Assembly: GCF_035046485.1 (NCBI RefSeq)
Contig: NC_085138.1
Span: 273,649,694-273,713,693 of the forward strand
Origin: Aedes albopictus
Taxonomy: Eukaryota; Arthropoda; Insecta; Diptera; Culicidae
Reading direction: 5' to 3'
Length of the DNA stretch: 64,000 nucleotides
The notes below the pieces were generated by a model. The model made no database searches. It saw only the letters and a list, made by a program, of their open reading frames with translations, and was not told the DNA's origin. This document shows, one piece after another, positions 10,996-22,320 of this stretch. A program made the translations under genes and the position numbers. Each line of letters opens with the position of its first letter. Within the stretch, counting starts at the first letter, position 1.

Positions 10996-12212
10996 ATTCT
11001 ATTCTATTCTATTCTAGTGCTTGCACAGCCAGGGTTGAAAAGCATCCTGGAAATACCGGAATTTCTTCCGATATTTTCTTGTCATCATTAATATTTGTAG
11101 CATATCAGCGAGATGACACAAATATTAAAACGGCCAGGCCCACTGTGCAGACTAATGGGTTTGAAGAAAATTCAAAAAAATACGGCAATCAGGTTATCCA
11201 CTTATGAATAACATGATTGATGCATGTTTTTGAATTTGATAATTGAAGAAACGGGGACAACCGTACCAACCGTTTCATTATTTGGGGAATGAGTTTTGTT
11301 CGTTGAATCGGTGGGAGTGGCGTGGCTAAGAAAGTTAATGCACACTCCATATCAGCGCACTTTCCTGGGATGGGACAGTGATATTTACATCGAATGCCCT
11401 GGCCCTAATGCCTAAGGCTTAAGCGCCTATACTCGCTCTCTGAAATGAAAAGAAAAAAGAAAAGTACCCCTTACCCCCTTCATTTACAAATTCAAGTTTA
11501 TAATGCATGAAAACATTAAATAAATACAGGATTCCCAATTTTTACAAAAAAAAATACAAGCGCAATAATATAAACAGGAACGGACTCACCATGAAAAATA
11601 GAAAATGCCTTCAGTGTTCCATTTCATTATCTCCCGTTGTACGACGAAGTTCAACGGTTTAGACCGGAATTCCTCTATTATTTCTGCGAATCTGTTGGGA
11701 ACTTCGCAATAATCCCTTAAAACCAAACTGCTTCCACTGTTGACAAACGCGGCTTCGTTTCAGACGATGGGAGACCAACCAGTTCGACTGCTTCTACGAC
11801 TACGAGCACCTCAGCATAACATCAGCTCGAAAGCGGAAGTGATTTTTTCCTCCAAACCAAACACCAGCGGGAAGGAGACACGACGAACAATATGAAATCG
11901 GGACTAGTCGCGTCATTCCCCAACATCCCCACACAGGAAACGCACCGCAGCGGCACAACTTTTCCCCTTTCCTCTCACACGCGAAATGATGGGCTATGCC
12001 ACGAAAAATCTGTAGTTTGAGAGAAACTCGCGAAACGTTCAATCCATGTGTTTTTTTTTTTGTTAACTAATTTACTAAACACTAAACACCAAACTTATCG
12101 TTTCTAGCCGTACAAGTTTTTCTTTATAAAATAAAATTTTCACTTTTCGCGAAACAAATTGACGCAAACAAATTTTTTGCGTCCGTCAGCTTTCACGGCA
12201 CACTACGATCTC
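10996..12212 (-). mobile_element. 1.2 kb retroposed non-coding element with a 25 bp target duplication
   Basis: A perfect 25 bp direct repeat (TAAGGAATTGTTCTAGG then ATTTTTCT) lies at 10971-10995 and 12213-12237. The insert between has, on the minus strand, a (TAGAA)n tail at 10996-11016, as for a non-LTR retrotransposition product. No reverse transcriptase or endonuclease is encoded; the only sizeable frame (80 aa, 11800-12042) has no domain. A donor-like ATGGTGAGT (about 11588-11596) and an acceptor-like TTTCATTTCAG (about 11436-11450) lie in order on the minus strand. It may be an internally deleted LINE, a large SINE-like unit or a retroposed transcript. Confidence 0.75.
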
Positions 12213-15000
12213 TAAGGAATTGTTCTAGGATTTTTCTTAGAATTAATTCAGGGACTCGTTTAAACATTCCTACATGGAATCGTCCACGAATTTCTCTAAA
12301 AATTCCACCTAGAGATTCTTCTAGAAATTCCTCCAGAGATTCCTCCAGAGTATCCCGATAGAGAGACAAACCTCAAGGAATTTATCTGGAGATTCCACCG
12401 GGGATTCCTCCTCGAATTCTTACCGGGGTTCCTCCAGGAATTCCTGCATCTTTAAAATTCCCCAGTGATTTTTCAAGACAAACTCCAGAAATTCCTCGAT
12501 GGATTTTCTAAGAGATTCCTCGTGGAATTTATTCATGAATTCCTCCAGGAGTCCCTCTGGAGATTTCTAAATGATTTCTCTAGGAATTCCTTCAGAGATT
12601 CCTCCAGGTATTCCTCTAAATATTCCACAAGGAATTCCTCAAGAAATTCCTTGAAGAATTCCTCTAGAGATTCTACCAGGAAATCCCACAGGATTCTTTC
12701 AGGAATGCCTCCAGGAATTCTTTCAGAGATTCCACCACAAAACTCTCTAGTGATTCATCAAGAAAATTTCCCAGACATTCCTCCAGGGATTTCTCTACAT
12801 ATTCCTTCAGCGATTACTCCAGGAGATTCTCTGGAGATTTCTGAATGAATTTCTCTAGAAATCCCTCCAGGAGTTCTTACAGGCATGTCTCCAGGTGTTT
12901 CTCCAGGGGTTCCTCCTGGCATTCCTTCAGGAGTTCCTCTAAGGAATCCTCTAGGTAATGCTCTAGGAATTCCTCCAGAAATTCTTTTAGAAATACCCCC
13001 TGGCATTCCTCCAATAGTTCCTCCAGGGATTTTTATAGGGACTCCTCCAGCGATTCAACCAGGCTTTCCTCCAGGATTTCATTCAGGGAATTCTCCAGGA
13101 ATACCTTCCACAATTCCACCAGGAACTACCCCAGTTCCTTCAGAAATAACTACGGATATTTGTCCAAGAAAAGCCCACTCCCGGAATTTATTCAAGCAAT
13201 ATGACAAGAATTTCTTCAGGGATTCCTGCAAAAACTCCTCCGGAGATTACTCTAGGAATTCCTTCAGGGATATCTTCATGAATTCCATGAATGAAACCAG
13301 GAATTTCTCGAGGAAATTCTTCAGGTATTTCTTTCAGAAATTCTTTCAAGAACTTCTATAGTAATTCCTTCAGGATTTTTCCAGGGATTCCTTCAAGAAT
13401 TTATCCAGGAGTTTCTCCTCCATTGATTCCTCCAGAGATTTCTCCAGGAATTATTTTACGGATTCCTCCAGAAATTCCAGCAGGTATTCCTTCAGGAATT
13501 CGTCCAGGAATTTACCAGGAATTTCTTCAGGAATTCCTTTGAAAATTGTCACAGAGATTCCTACAGGAATTCTTTCGATGATTTCTCCAGTAATTCATCC
13601 AGAAAACCTCAAAAAAAATCCTCCTGAAATTCCTTCAGAAATTCTTATGAGAATCCCTCTAGGAACATCTACATAAATTTCTCAAGGGATTCCTCCCAGA
13701 ATTCCTCTAGAGATTCCTCTAGAATTTCAGTCAGGGACTCATCAAGGAATTCTTCCAGGCATAGTTCCTCGGAAGAACCCCAAGAGTTCCTCTAGAGATT
13801 TCTCCAGGAATTCCTCTTGGAATTCCGCCAGTAATTTGTCCAGAAGTTCCTTTAGGTGTTCCTCCTAAAGTTCCTCCATATATTGCTTCAGGGATTCTTT
13901 CAAGAATTTCTCCAGAAACTTCTGTGAAATTTTGCAAGAGGTTTCTTCACAATTTTCTCAAGGGATACCGCCCACAATTCCTCTAGGGGAATTCTTCAGG
14001 ATTTCTCCAGGAATTCATCCCAGAATTTCTGCAGTAAGTCCTCCAGGAATTTCTCCAGGGTTTCCTCTGGGTATTCCTGCAGGAATTTCTTTGGAAATTC
14101 CTCCACGAATTCATCCAAGGTTTCCCTGGAAATTTATCCAGGGAATACTCCAGCCATTCATTCTGGAATTCCTACAGGGATACTTCCAGAAAATCCTCCA
14201 ATTATTGCTTCATAAATTCCTTCAAGGAATTCTCCAAGAATTCCTTTAGCGGTTTCTTCCAGGTATACTTTCAGAAAATCCCTCTTGGAATTGCTCCAGG
14301 GGTTTTTCAGGAATTCCTCCAGGCTTTCACCAAGAACTTCTCAAGTAATTTAACCAGGAATTTGTCCAAAAATTCTCCAAGGATTCCTCTGGAAACTTGT
14401 CTAGAAATTCCTCCCGGGAGTCTTCAAGCAAATTCTTAAGAAATTTCTCCAAGGATTCCTCCCATATTCCTTCAGGGATTGCTTCGGGAGTTCCTGTAGT
14501 GATTCCTCTAGAAATTCTTCTCTTGATATTTAAAAAAAATATTGAGAAGCTCGGTCAGAAATTTCAGAAATCCGTTCATCATCTTTTTCAGGATTCACCC
14601 AAGATTTTTTTCAGAATTTTTAAATTACTTCAAGGAACTCCTCCAGACATTTGTATTGGAATGCTTTAAGATAATTTTAAGGAGATACAGGCGTCAGGGA
14701 ATTCACCAAAAAGTCATCCAGGAGTTCTTTCACAATTATCTCCGAGAATTTTTTAAAGAGTTCATCCACAGATTTATTCCGGAATCCATCCATGAGTTTC
14801 TTCAAGAATACCTCCTGCAGCTCCTGCAGCTCCTGCAAAGAAGTTTCTTAAAAAAATCATCCTGCAATTCTTCTAGGAATATATCCTGTTATTCTTTTAC
14901 AGTCATTCGTCCAGTAATTCCTCCAGATGAATTCCATGCTTTTTCAAGAATTCCATCATTTGAGAGTTCTCCGAAAATACTCCGAAAACAATTTTTCATG
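12213..15000. repeat. Degenerate GGAATTCC / CCTCCAGG array (right part)
   Basis: Continuation of the array split by the 10996-12212 insertion. GGAATTCCTCCAGGAATTCC-like units run for about 2.8 kb with gradual decay toward 15000. Both strands give long low-complexity frames, for example 12885-13361 and 13932-14249. These are by-products of the repeat and not proteins. Confidence 0.85.
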
Positions 15001-15639
15001 AATTTCTACAGGGAATCGCTTCATATTGACATTTGTATAAGATTATGTTCTGAGATGAGTATATGCTGTATAGGAGTATATGAAACTGTTTTCAAAGAAA
15101 TTTCGACAAGGATGTACTCGGAACAATACAACTGAAGGTTTATTCTTAGAGGAATAGAAATCTAATTGGATGATTGATAATTGAAAAAAAGTCCAGTTAA
15201 ATAGCCATAAAAGACATTATGTAGACATTTTCAAAAAATCATCGGACGGGTTTCCATTGTGTTCATCTCGAGAAAATTTGTATGGAAATCATGAAGCAAA
15301 TTCTGCGTTAGTCCTAAAAAGAGTTCGTAATTACCAAAAGATTACAGCTAGATTTGTTGCGATAGTTTTGTAGATATTAACAAAACAAATATATAGTATT
15401 ATAGGAAGACCACTGTTCTTTTTGTTCAGTAGGATGCTGAACGGTCAATCATCTATCGATATCGTTTTATAATCGCTTGTTTTCGAATATAATGTACCTA
15501 TCGTGTGGTAGGCTCAAAGATACCGTATGTCATCTTTTTCCTTTACGAAAAGTTACTGAACCGGCCGAGAATCGAACCAGCATGGCCTTGCAAATATCTG
15601 CACGAAACAATAATATGCATTCTGAGCATTGCATCATAA
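15001..15639. other. Gene-free AT-rich stretch
   Basis: No repeat, tRNA or domain-bearing frame recognised. It separates the GGAATTCC array from a small inverted-repeat element. Confidence 0.4.
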
Positions 15640-15794
15640 GGGAGCATTCATTTAGTACGTCACGCCAAAAATAGGATTTTTCAACCCCCCCTCCCCCCTT
15701 CGTACGGGTTTTTCCTATACTTAATACATTGCTTGTCACACTTTTCAGAACCCCCCTCCCCCCTCTAAGCGTGACGTACTTTATGGATGCCCCC
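15640..15794. mobile_element. 155 bp Harbinger-type MITE
   Basis: The terminal inverted repeats are GGGAGCATTCATTTAGTACG and, on the other strand, GGGGGCATCCATAAAGTACG, both followed by TCACGC. The element is flanked by a 3 bp TAA duplication (15637-15639 and 15795-15797). A 3 bp TWA target with G-rich termini fits the PIF/Harbinger superfamily. The interior has C-rich runs (CCCCCCCTCCCCCC) in both halves. A fragment of a related copy is at 62291. Confidence 0.8.
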
Positions 15795-15799
15795 TAATG

Positions 15800-16985
15800 T
15801 TGTATGACAACTACGTTCCGCCATAAGGGATTGCAGTCTTTTGCGTTTCTTGAAAACCTAAATTAAGTTATACCTTCGGGATATCTCCACATGTCTCCAT
15901 GCTCCTTCGCTCCATTGCGGTAATTTACTTCGGCACGCACGCAACCACGAAATGGAGCTCCCAGTTGAGTAATCACGGGAATGCGTGGTTCTCGAAGAAC
16001 AGCGATCATCGACATGCAAGTTAACTCGTTTTAGATACCGTATGGGTCCGATGTGTAAACACAGCCGTTTCTGGTGTGTGGAATCTTGGCCTGAAATGCA
16101 CCGATGGGATAGAAAGTATCACACAAATAAAACATCTCACAAAGACTCAAAGTTCTCTGACCACATCTATTGGCAAATGGTGCCAAGATATGTTTTGTTA
16201 CATGGGAAATCTTTCTGGAGCTTGTCAGCTACTGGCAAAAACAAGTTTTATTTTTGCAAGTGAAAATTATACAGCATCCTCTTTTTGTTTTGTGTGAATT
16301 TCTGGGTAAGTTATTAGTCATGTGTTTTGCAGAAAATAAAAAAAAAAACAAATGAACATTCTCGGTTCTCGCTTGTTCCATGTTGAATGACTATCCGGAA
16401 CTCGCTTCAACACGGTAAAACCTGCCATGCGATTGCCAATTGGCGCTAACGAGCTGTTGATAACTGCTCTGCCAAGTCTCTTATAAGTAGGCTCTGCCTA
16501 CGATTTGCGTGCTCGGAAGATCTTCCTTTAGGACCGTTCCGCCAGTCGTTCGTTGTCTCGTTTGTTGACCAATCGAACGCGAATTCCCAGCTGTCAAAAC
16601 TAATTTTCTCTGATGATGATTTCGCAATGTCTCGAAAAAGCGCAGCTCTTTGCCTACCTACAGACAAAAGTTCAACACGTTCAATTTGTGCAATGAATCT
16701 GACTGCTTGGGGCTGCTCATTTTGCACAATTGCAGCAGAGAGGAAATGCTAAATTATCGAGTTTGCGAGTCGTGATAGCCGGTATAAAGTAAAACAAAGC
16801 ATCATGTTTCGTGAGCATTTCAGAAGGAAGCGTTTTCTTTTTGGAATTTTGATGTCTTCTTAAAGTAATTCGAACCTATTTAAAAAGCTAAGAAAATGTT
16901 TCTTATGCGATATTATTTAGTGTTGCATTGGCAGGTTGGCAAATGGTGTCCAATAACTGTACCAAGATTCACATAGGTATACGGA
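15800..16985. other. Gene-free stretch with a promoter-like segment
   Basis: No domain-bearing frame. On the minus strand near 16485 the sequence reads CTTATAAGAGACTTGGCAGA and then GCAGTTATC, a TATA box with an initiator-like motif about 20-25 nt downstream. This could be a solo LTR or host promoter, but there is no supporting repeat or reading frame. Confidence 0.3.
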
Positions 16986-17494
16986 TCAAGCAGCCATGGG
17001 GCAGCAGGGATTATAGTCCCGGGGCCTGACGAACCCTGTCTGGCGGTGCTCGCAAGGCTAGGCGAATACTAACCCCGAAGGTAGGCAAGGCATTCATGCC
17101 GGCAAGTCGGATCCTATCCTGGTGTCCCGAAAAGCTGGGAAGGGTGGGCCTGAAAAGGCTGACCCGTTCCGAAGGGATGGGAACAAGGGATTGCGATCGT
17201 TGGTAGGCCCTCAGCAACCACAGAGTAGGAAGAACCAATGGGATAACCCCCATTATTGTACGAAGGTCGAGCGGAAGAAGAAGAAGAAAACAAAGCCGCA
17301 GGTCGAGTGACAAGAGACGTCAAACCAAGGCGTAAAAGAGCAGGAGCCAAACGCGAGAAAGGCGACGCGCTCGTTATCAAGACATAACATTCGAAGTACT
17401 GTTGAAGTACGTCTTGAATGCGATGCGAAGCGACGCAAAGCTCGTGGAACTGGGAGCCGACGTGCACAGTATCAGACGTATTCGTTAGGATGAA

Positions 17495-18030
17495 TTGATC
17501 CTAGAGCTGAAGTGCGATAAGAAGCTCAAGGGTACCGCCTACACAAGTTTGGCGGAGGAGGTCCTTGGTAAAGGAGTAGAGATGAGGGCTCTTACACAAG
17601 AGGTGACTCTGAAGGTAAAAAACCTAGACGAGGATACCGAAGTGGATGAGCTCGTCGCGGCACTGTGGCAACAGTGTAAGGTACAGGTGGCCGACGTGGC
17701 CATTGGGTTATGGAAGGGGCCGGCAGTGACACAGGTAGCTTTGATTCAGCTACGTTCTGACGTTCTTCTATACGATCTGACATTTCACGAGCCACCGGAG
17801 GTTGGTTTGAGGTGTCTGAAACCAGGGCACAAAACATGAGACTGCAAAAGCCCTGGCGGGAGCAAACTGTGCAGGAGATGCGGCGCCGAAGGCCATAAAA
17901 TACAAGGCTGCACGAGTCCACCCATTTGTCTGATTTGTACCGGGAAATCCGTGAATAATAGGCATTCAACGGGTGGTCCAAGGCGCCCGTCCTTCAAAAA
18001 AGCCGCAGTGAACAAATCACAGTGCAGGTA
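17495..18030 (+). pseudogene. R1/LOA LINE ORF1 (gag-like) remnant with CCHC knuckles
   Basis: The frame opening at 17495 gives MILELKCD, then EVTLKVKNLDEDTEVDELV, then TQVALIQL, the conserved ORF1 core of this branch. It ends at a TGA (17836-17838), where the knuckle normally has Trp: GHKT stop DC. Beyond the stop the same frame continues with a perfect CCHC box (CRRCGAEGHKIQGC) and a third Cys-rich box (CLICTGKSVNNRH). The first knuckle has also lost its first Cys. Upstream (17340-17490) the frame is disrupted. The role in a live element would be RNA binding; this copy is inactive. Confidence 0.75.
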
Positions 18031-18595
18031 AGTAACGCGGCTGAACCTGAACCAATGTGACGCGGCTCAGCAACTGCTTCGTCAAGCAGTTTCTGAGTGG
18101 GGGACGGATAGCGCCACCATAGCGGACCCATATCGAGTACCTGCCGACAACGGCAATTGGGTCGTGGATGGGTCCAAAAAAGGTGGCGATATGGACAACG
18201 GGTAAATACCCCGTCCAGAAGTTGGTGTCTACTACCTATGAGGACTTCGTGTTCGCCAAAGTAAGCGGGGTCTTCTTCTGTAGTTGTTATGCGCCTCCAC
18301 GGTGGCCGACCGAGCAGTTCACGCAGATGCTGGACTGTATGACGACCGTGTTAACAGGGCGAAGCCCGGTGCGAAAAGCGGGGGTCTCCAATGCCTAGGC
18401 CGTGGAAGAGGAAAGCCGTTTCATGAACCAGCGGAGTCAGGATCACTGTCGCCCATGAGACACTGGCCATACTAGATGTCGACCTGGCTAATGTCGGTAC
18501 CAAGAGTACCTTTAGTCGGAACGGTACGGAGTTGATTATTGACGTTACTTTTTGTAGTCCTGGCCCAACAAGTAGTTCAAACTAGAGTGTACATG
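18028..18595 (+). pseudogene. R1/LOA LINE ORF2 endonuclease remnant
   Basis: Reads LNLNQCDAAQQLLRQAVSEW, then IADPYRVP, in one frame. A frame change near 18180 leads to VAIWTTGKYPVQKLV, and then CSCYAPPRWPTEQFTQML. Another break near 18400 is followed by LDVDLANVGTKSTFSRNG and IIDVTFCSPG. These are in the correct order for the APE-type endonuclease of R1/LOA LINEs. The match stops at the TAG near 18583 and no polymerase follows, so the element is truncated or rearranged here. Confidence 0.75.
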
Positions 18596-18800
18596 ATAGC
18601 TTTTCTGACGATTCGCTACAGTATCGACTACAACAACAGCAGGCAGTGAGTGGAGGAAGTGGCGGCTAGGCCAAGGCCAAGCCCTCGCAGGTGGTAGACA
18701 TCATACTTCGACAAAGGGGTATTTAGGTAGGCGCTCCGCCGTGAGCGAAACTTACTTGGTCTAGACGGCGACGAGCTGGTAGCGGTGCTGTAGCATGCAG
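18596..18800. repeat. Repeat shared with 21845-22060
   Basis: The phrases GATTCGCTACAGTATCGA, GGCCAAGGCCAAGCCCTCG and CATCATACTTC, followed by GTATTTAGGTAGGC and GTGAGCGAAA, recur in the same order at 21845-22060. The two copies flank the RTE-type element in direct orientation. They may be untranslated ends of the same LINE family or of one element split by the RTE insertion. Confidence 0.6.
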
Positions 18801-19065
18801 GTGTGCGATTCGACCATGCCTAGGCGGGTCCACCTTATAAATGGGAGACTATCGGTTTACTGGTGGGCTCAAGTGATTGCGGACCTGCGCGGCGCCTGCT
18901 TTCGGGCTAGGTGGCGGATGCATCGAGATCGATCTGAGGAAGAGCGAATCAAACCAGCAGGTTGCTGGCAGTAAGGCCTCCACCTGCCTCGGCCCTTACC
19001 GGGGACCGCTTTCCAACCGTGGGCCCAGATCCAACCCAGTAGACAGCAGATCCGTGGTCACCAAA

Positions 19066-19085
19066 GTGCGGCCCGCGGGCCGCAC
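19066..19085. repeat. Perfect 20 bp GC-only-core palindrome
   Basis: GTGCGGCCCGCGGGCCGCAC is a perfect palindrome just outside the 3' end of the minus-strand RTE-type element. It could extrude as a short hairpin. No function is known to me. Confidence 0.8.
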
Positions 19086-19109
19086 GTGATGTCTAGTTCT
19101 CTATGTTGC

Positions 19110-21290
19110 CGTAGAATTCTTTGCAATGTTTCTTATGGAAGCTATTCATTTCATTTATTTAGTATTACATCACATTCAAGATAAAACTGAATCAACAATA
19201 TTTCTCCATAATACACGGTTCGTGGCTGCCGCTCTCCATCCTCGGTCGCGCCCGATGCTCGCCAAGTCACGCTCTACCTGGTCCGCCCATCGTGCTCTCT
19301 GCGCTCCACGCCTTCTTGTGCCAACCGGATCAGTTGCAAACACCAGCTTTGCAGGGTTGTTGTCCGGCATTCTTGCAACATGCTCTGCCCACCGTATCCT
19401 TCCGGCTTTGGCCACCTTCTGGATGCTGGGTTCGCCGTAAAGTGTAGCGAGCTCGTGGTTCATTCTTCTCCGCCACACACCGCTCTCCTGCACACCGCCG
19501 AAGATCGTCCTTAGCACGCGTCGCTCGAAAACTCCGAGTGCTTGCAGGTCCTCTTCGAGCAGGTTCCATGTCTCGTGCCCGTAGAGGATCACCGGTCTTA
19601 TTAGCGTTTTGTACATGGTGCATTTGGTGCGTGGGTGAATCTTTTTCGACCCAGTTTCTTCTGGAGCCCGTAGTAGGCCCGACTTCCGCTGATGATGCGC
19701 CTCCGAATTTCACGGCTCACGTTGTTGTCAGCCGTCAGTAAGGATCCGAGGTAGACGAATTCCTCCACCACCTCGAAAGTTTCCCCGTCTATCGTAACAT
19801 TACTACCCAGACGGATCCGGTCGTGTTCGGTTCCGCCTACCAGCATGTACTTTGTTTTTGAGGCATTCACCACCAGTCCGACCTTTGCTGCTTCGCGTTT
19901 CAGGCGGGTGTACAGCTCTGCCACCGTTCCAAATGTTCTGGCAATAATGTCCTTGTCGTCCGCAAAGCACACAAATTGTCCGGATTTTGTGAAAATCGTT
20001 CCCCGGCTGTTGAGCCCGGCTCGTCGCATCACACCTTCCAAAGCGATGTTGAAGAGTAGGCATGAGAGTCCATCACCTTGTCGCAGTCCCCGGCGAGATT
20101 CGAATGAACTGGATAGTTCACCCGAAACCCTTACGCAGTTTTGCACACCGTCCATCGTTGCTTTAATCAGTCTAGTAAGCTTCCCAGGAAGCCGTTTTTG
20201 TCCATGATTCTCCATAGCTCTGCGCGGTCGATACTGTCGTATGCCGCTTTGAAGTCAATGAACAGGTGATGCGTTGGTACCTGGTATTCACGGCATTTCT
20301 GGAGGATTTGCCGTACGGTAAAGATCTGGTCCGTTGTCGACCGGCCGTCGATGAAGCCGGCTTGATAACTTCCCACGAACTCGTTTGTTTTAGGTGACAG
20401 ACGACGGAAGATGATCTGGGATAGCACTTTGTAGGCAGCATTCAAAATAGTGATCGCCCTGAAGTTCTCACATTCCAAATAGTCGCCTTTCTTGTGAATG
20501 GGGCAGATTATCCCTTCCTTCCACTCCTCCGGTAGCTGTTCGTTTTCCCAGATCCTGACTATCAGCCGATGCAGACAGGTGGCCAACTTTTCTGGGCCCA
20601 TCTTGATGAGTTCAGCTGCGATACCATCCTTACCAGCTGCTTTGTTGGTTTTGAGCTGGTGAATGGCATCCTTAACTTCCCTCAGCGTGGGAGTTGGTTC
20701 ATTTCCGTCCTCCGCTGCACTGGCGTCGTCGTTTCCTCCGTTGCCGTGGGCTCCTGTGCCTACGTTCTCCACGCCGTTCAGGTGCTGATCGAAGTGCTGC
20801 TTCCACCTTTCGATCACCTCACGTCCGTCCGTCAAGAGGCCTCCGTCTTTATCCCTGCACATTTCGGTTCGCGGCACGAAGCCGTTGCGGGATGCGTTGA
20901 GCTTCTGATAGAACTTCCGTGTTTCTTGGGAACGGCACAGCAGTTCCATTTCTTCACACTCCGCTTCTTCCAGGCGGCGCTTTTTCTCCCGAAAGAGGCG
21001 GGTCTGCTGTTTCCGCTTCTGTTTATAACGTTCCACGTTCTGTCGAGTCCCTTGCTGCAGCATTACCGCCCTGGCTGCATTCTTCTCCTCCAAAACCGTT
21101 CTGCACTCTTCGTCGAACCATTCGTTTCGTCGATTCCGTTCCACACACCCGATGGAGCTCTCGGCTGCGTCGTTGATGGCTGCTTTCACTGTACTCCAGC
21201 AGTCCTCTAGAGGGGCCTCATCGAGCTCGCCCTCGTCTGGCAACGCGGCCTCGAGATTCTGCGCGTATGCTGAGGCGACATCCGGTTGCT
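19110..21290 (-). mobile_element. RTE-type LINE copy 1, 5' truncated
   Basis: Minus-strand non-LTR retrotransposon with a nearly full reverse transcriptase and C-terminal region but no endonuclease, so it is 5' truncated near 21290. The C-terminal pattern (YLGSLLTADN, then LIRPVILYGHETW, then GRIRWAEHVARM, then RRRGAQRARWADQ) is like that of the RTE/BovB branch. Copy 2 lies at 35473-36862. Confidence 0.75.
19176..21243 (-). pseudogene. Reverse transcriptase of RTE-type LINE copy 1, two frameshifts
   Basis: The first frame (21243 to 20167, 358 aa) has a basic coiled region (residues 60-110), then finger and palm motifs: TNKAAGKDGIAAELIK, ICPIHKKGD, FRAITILNAAYKVLS, YQAGFIDGRSTTDQIF and motif A LFIDFKAAYDSIDR. 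A one-base loss near 20190 moves the frame to 20215-19601, which has motif B (LRQGDGLSCLLFNIALE), motif C (CFADDKDII, both Asp kept) and YLGSLLTADN. A second one-base loss near 19645 moves it to 19616-19176, the C-terminal LIRPVILYGHETW region. The second loss is also in copy 2; the first is private to this copy. Not functional as it stands. Confidence 0.8.
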
Positions 21291-22166
21291 ATTCTACTCC
21301 AGAAACAATCAAGAATAACGTGTTGAATGTTTCACAAATCGACCCAGGTGTTGCAATACGAGCAGTTGAAAAAATGGGGCTGAGGATCACTGCAGTAGAC
21401 TGACGATCTCGGTCTTCAGCGCTGATAGGGCCAGAAGGGTAGTGATACCCTTACTTTCAGCAGGTAAGATCGTGTAGCACGCAGGCATCAGTTCTTGGTG
21501 CTTGGTGGGTGCGAGTGAGGTGGCTGACCCTGCTTACCTTCCGAGAACAAAGGAAATGGTGAGGACCACTCGCTAAACTGGCTAAACACCAACACGCTAT
21601 CTTGGTGGGCTCTCCAAAGCGAGTCATCGATGTTTATTGCTGCAGGCTACGCAGTGCGATGTGCACTAGCCCTTCTCTGAAGCAATGCCTTCTTGGTGAT
21701 TCCGGAGAGATGTAGGGTTTGGCGACCATGGGCATGCGTTTAGTGGGTCTAGGAGAGAGTAGTCCTTGCTTTTTCTTTTGTTGTAAAAGACGACCTTAAC
21801 CCCACACTACCCAGACCTTCTAGTTCAGGTGTCTGTTTGAACAGATGACTACAACACTTATAGCGACCACATGGCGATTCAGCTACAGTATCGATTACAT
21901 TAACAGCATGCAGCGGTTGAAGGAAGGAGTGATTAGGCCAAGGCCAAGCCCTCGTCGAGTGGAAATCATCATACTTCAACGTCGAGGTATTTGGATATAG
22001 GCCTCTGTCGTGAGTGAAATTTACTCAACTTGAACGCAAGGTGTAATTGCTCCCATAGAGTAGTCTCCACCGCTCTTACTGCGTCATGATCCAAACCCTT
22101 GACTCCCTCTCGTAAGATCGCCAAAGACTATAGCAAGCGATGAGAGGAGGGTCACCGAAGATAAAC
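21291..22166. other. Decayed repeat sequence, partly matching 18596-18800
   Basis: 21845-22060 matches 18596-18800. The frame at 21320-21402 (DPGVAIRAVEKMGLRITAV) looks like mobile-element coding remnant but cannot be assigned. No intact gene. Confidence 0.4.
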
Positions 22167-22248
22167 TAGCGGGGATTATGAAATTCAAATAACTCAACGT
22201 ACATATGTACAGATGGGTAAATTATTGGTCAAATTGGGAAAAAATCCA

Positions 22249-22320
22249 CAGCTCAGGTGAGATTTGAACTCACGACCCTTATTCGCTAGACAAGTGCTTT
22301 ACCAACTAAGCTACCGAGCC
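22249..22320 (-). tRNA. tRNA-like gene, anticodon AGC (unit 1)
   Basis: Full cloverleaf of 72 nt with discriminator G: acceptor GGCTCGG with CTGAGCT, D arm GCTT/AAGC, anticodon stem CTTGT/ATAAG with loop CTAGCGA, and T arm GTGAG/CTCAC with loop TTCAAAT. The A box TAGCTTAGTTGG and a near-consensus B box are present, and T6 follows 4 nt after the end. The loop reads as Ala (AGC), but pair 3-70 is C-G, not the G-U that alanine charging needs. The D arm and CTTGTCTAG anticodon arm look like tRNA-Thr (AGT), so a Thr-derived repeat is more likely than a working tRNA-Ala. Confidence 0.6.

Larger units (their letters stand above)
16990..18600 (+). mobile_element. Decayed R1/LOA-type LINE (ORF1 and endonuclease remnants)
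   Basis: A plus-strand non-LTR retrotransposon remnant. It has a lysine-rich ORF1 start, a conserved ORF1 core, CCHC knuckles and then the endonuclease start of ORF2. The reverse transcriptase is not present. Several stops and frame changes show that it is an old copy. Class assignment rests on the ORF1 core and endonuclease phrases usual for the R1/LOA branch. Confidence 0.75.

Noticed and set aside
12758..14249. Long collagen-like or Pro/Gly/Ile-rich open frames
   Set aside because: They follow the GGAATTCC/CCTCCAGG repeat on both strands and in several frames. No start context, domain or composition independent of the repeat.
13932..15135. Frames of 105-197 codons at the right end of the array
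   Set aside because: The first 1 kb is repeat-derived; the remainder shows no domain.
20569..21210. 213-codon plus-strand frame
   Set aside because: Antisense shadow of the RTE reverse transcriptase.
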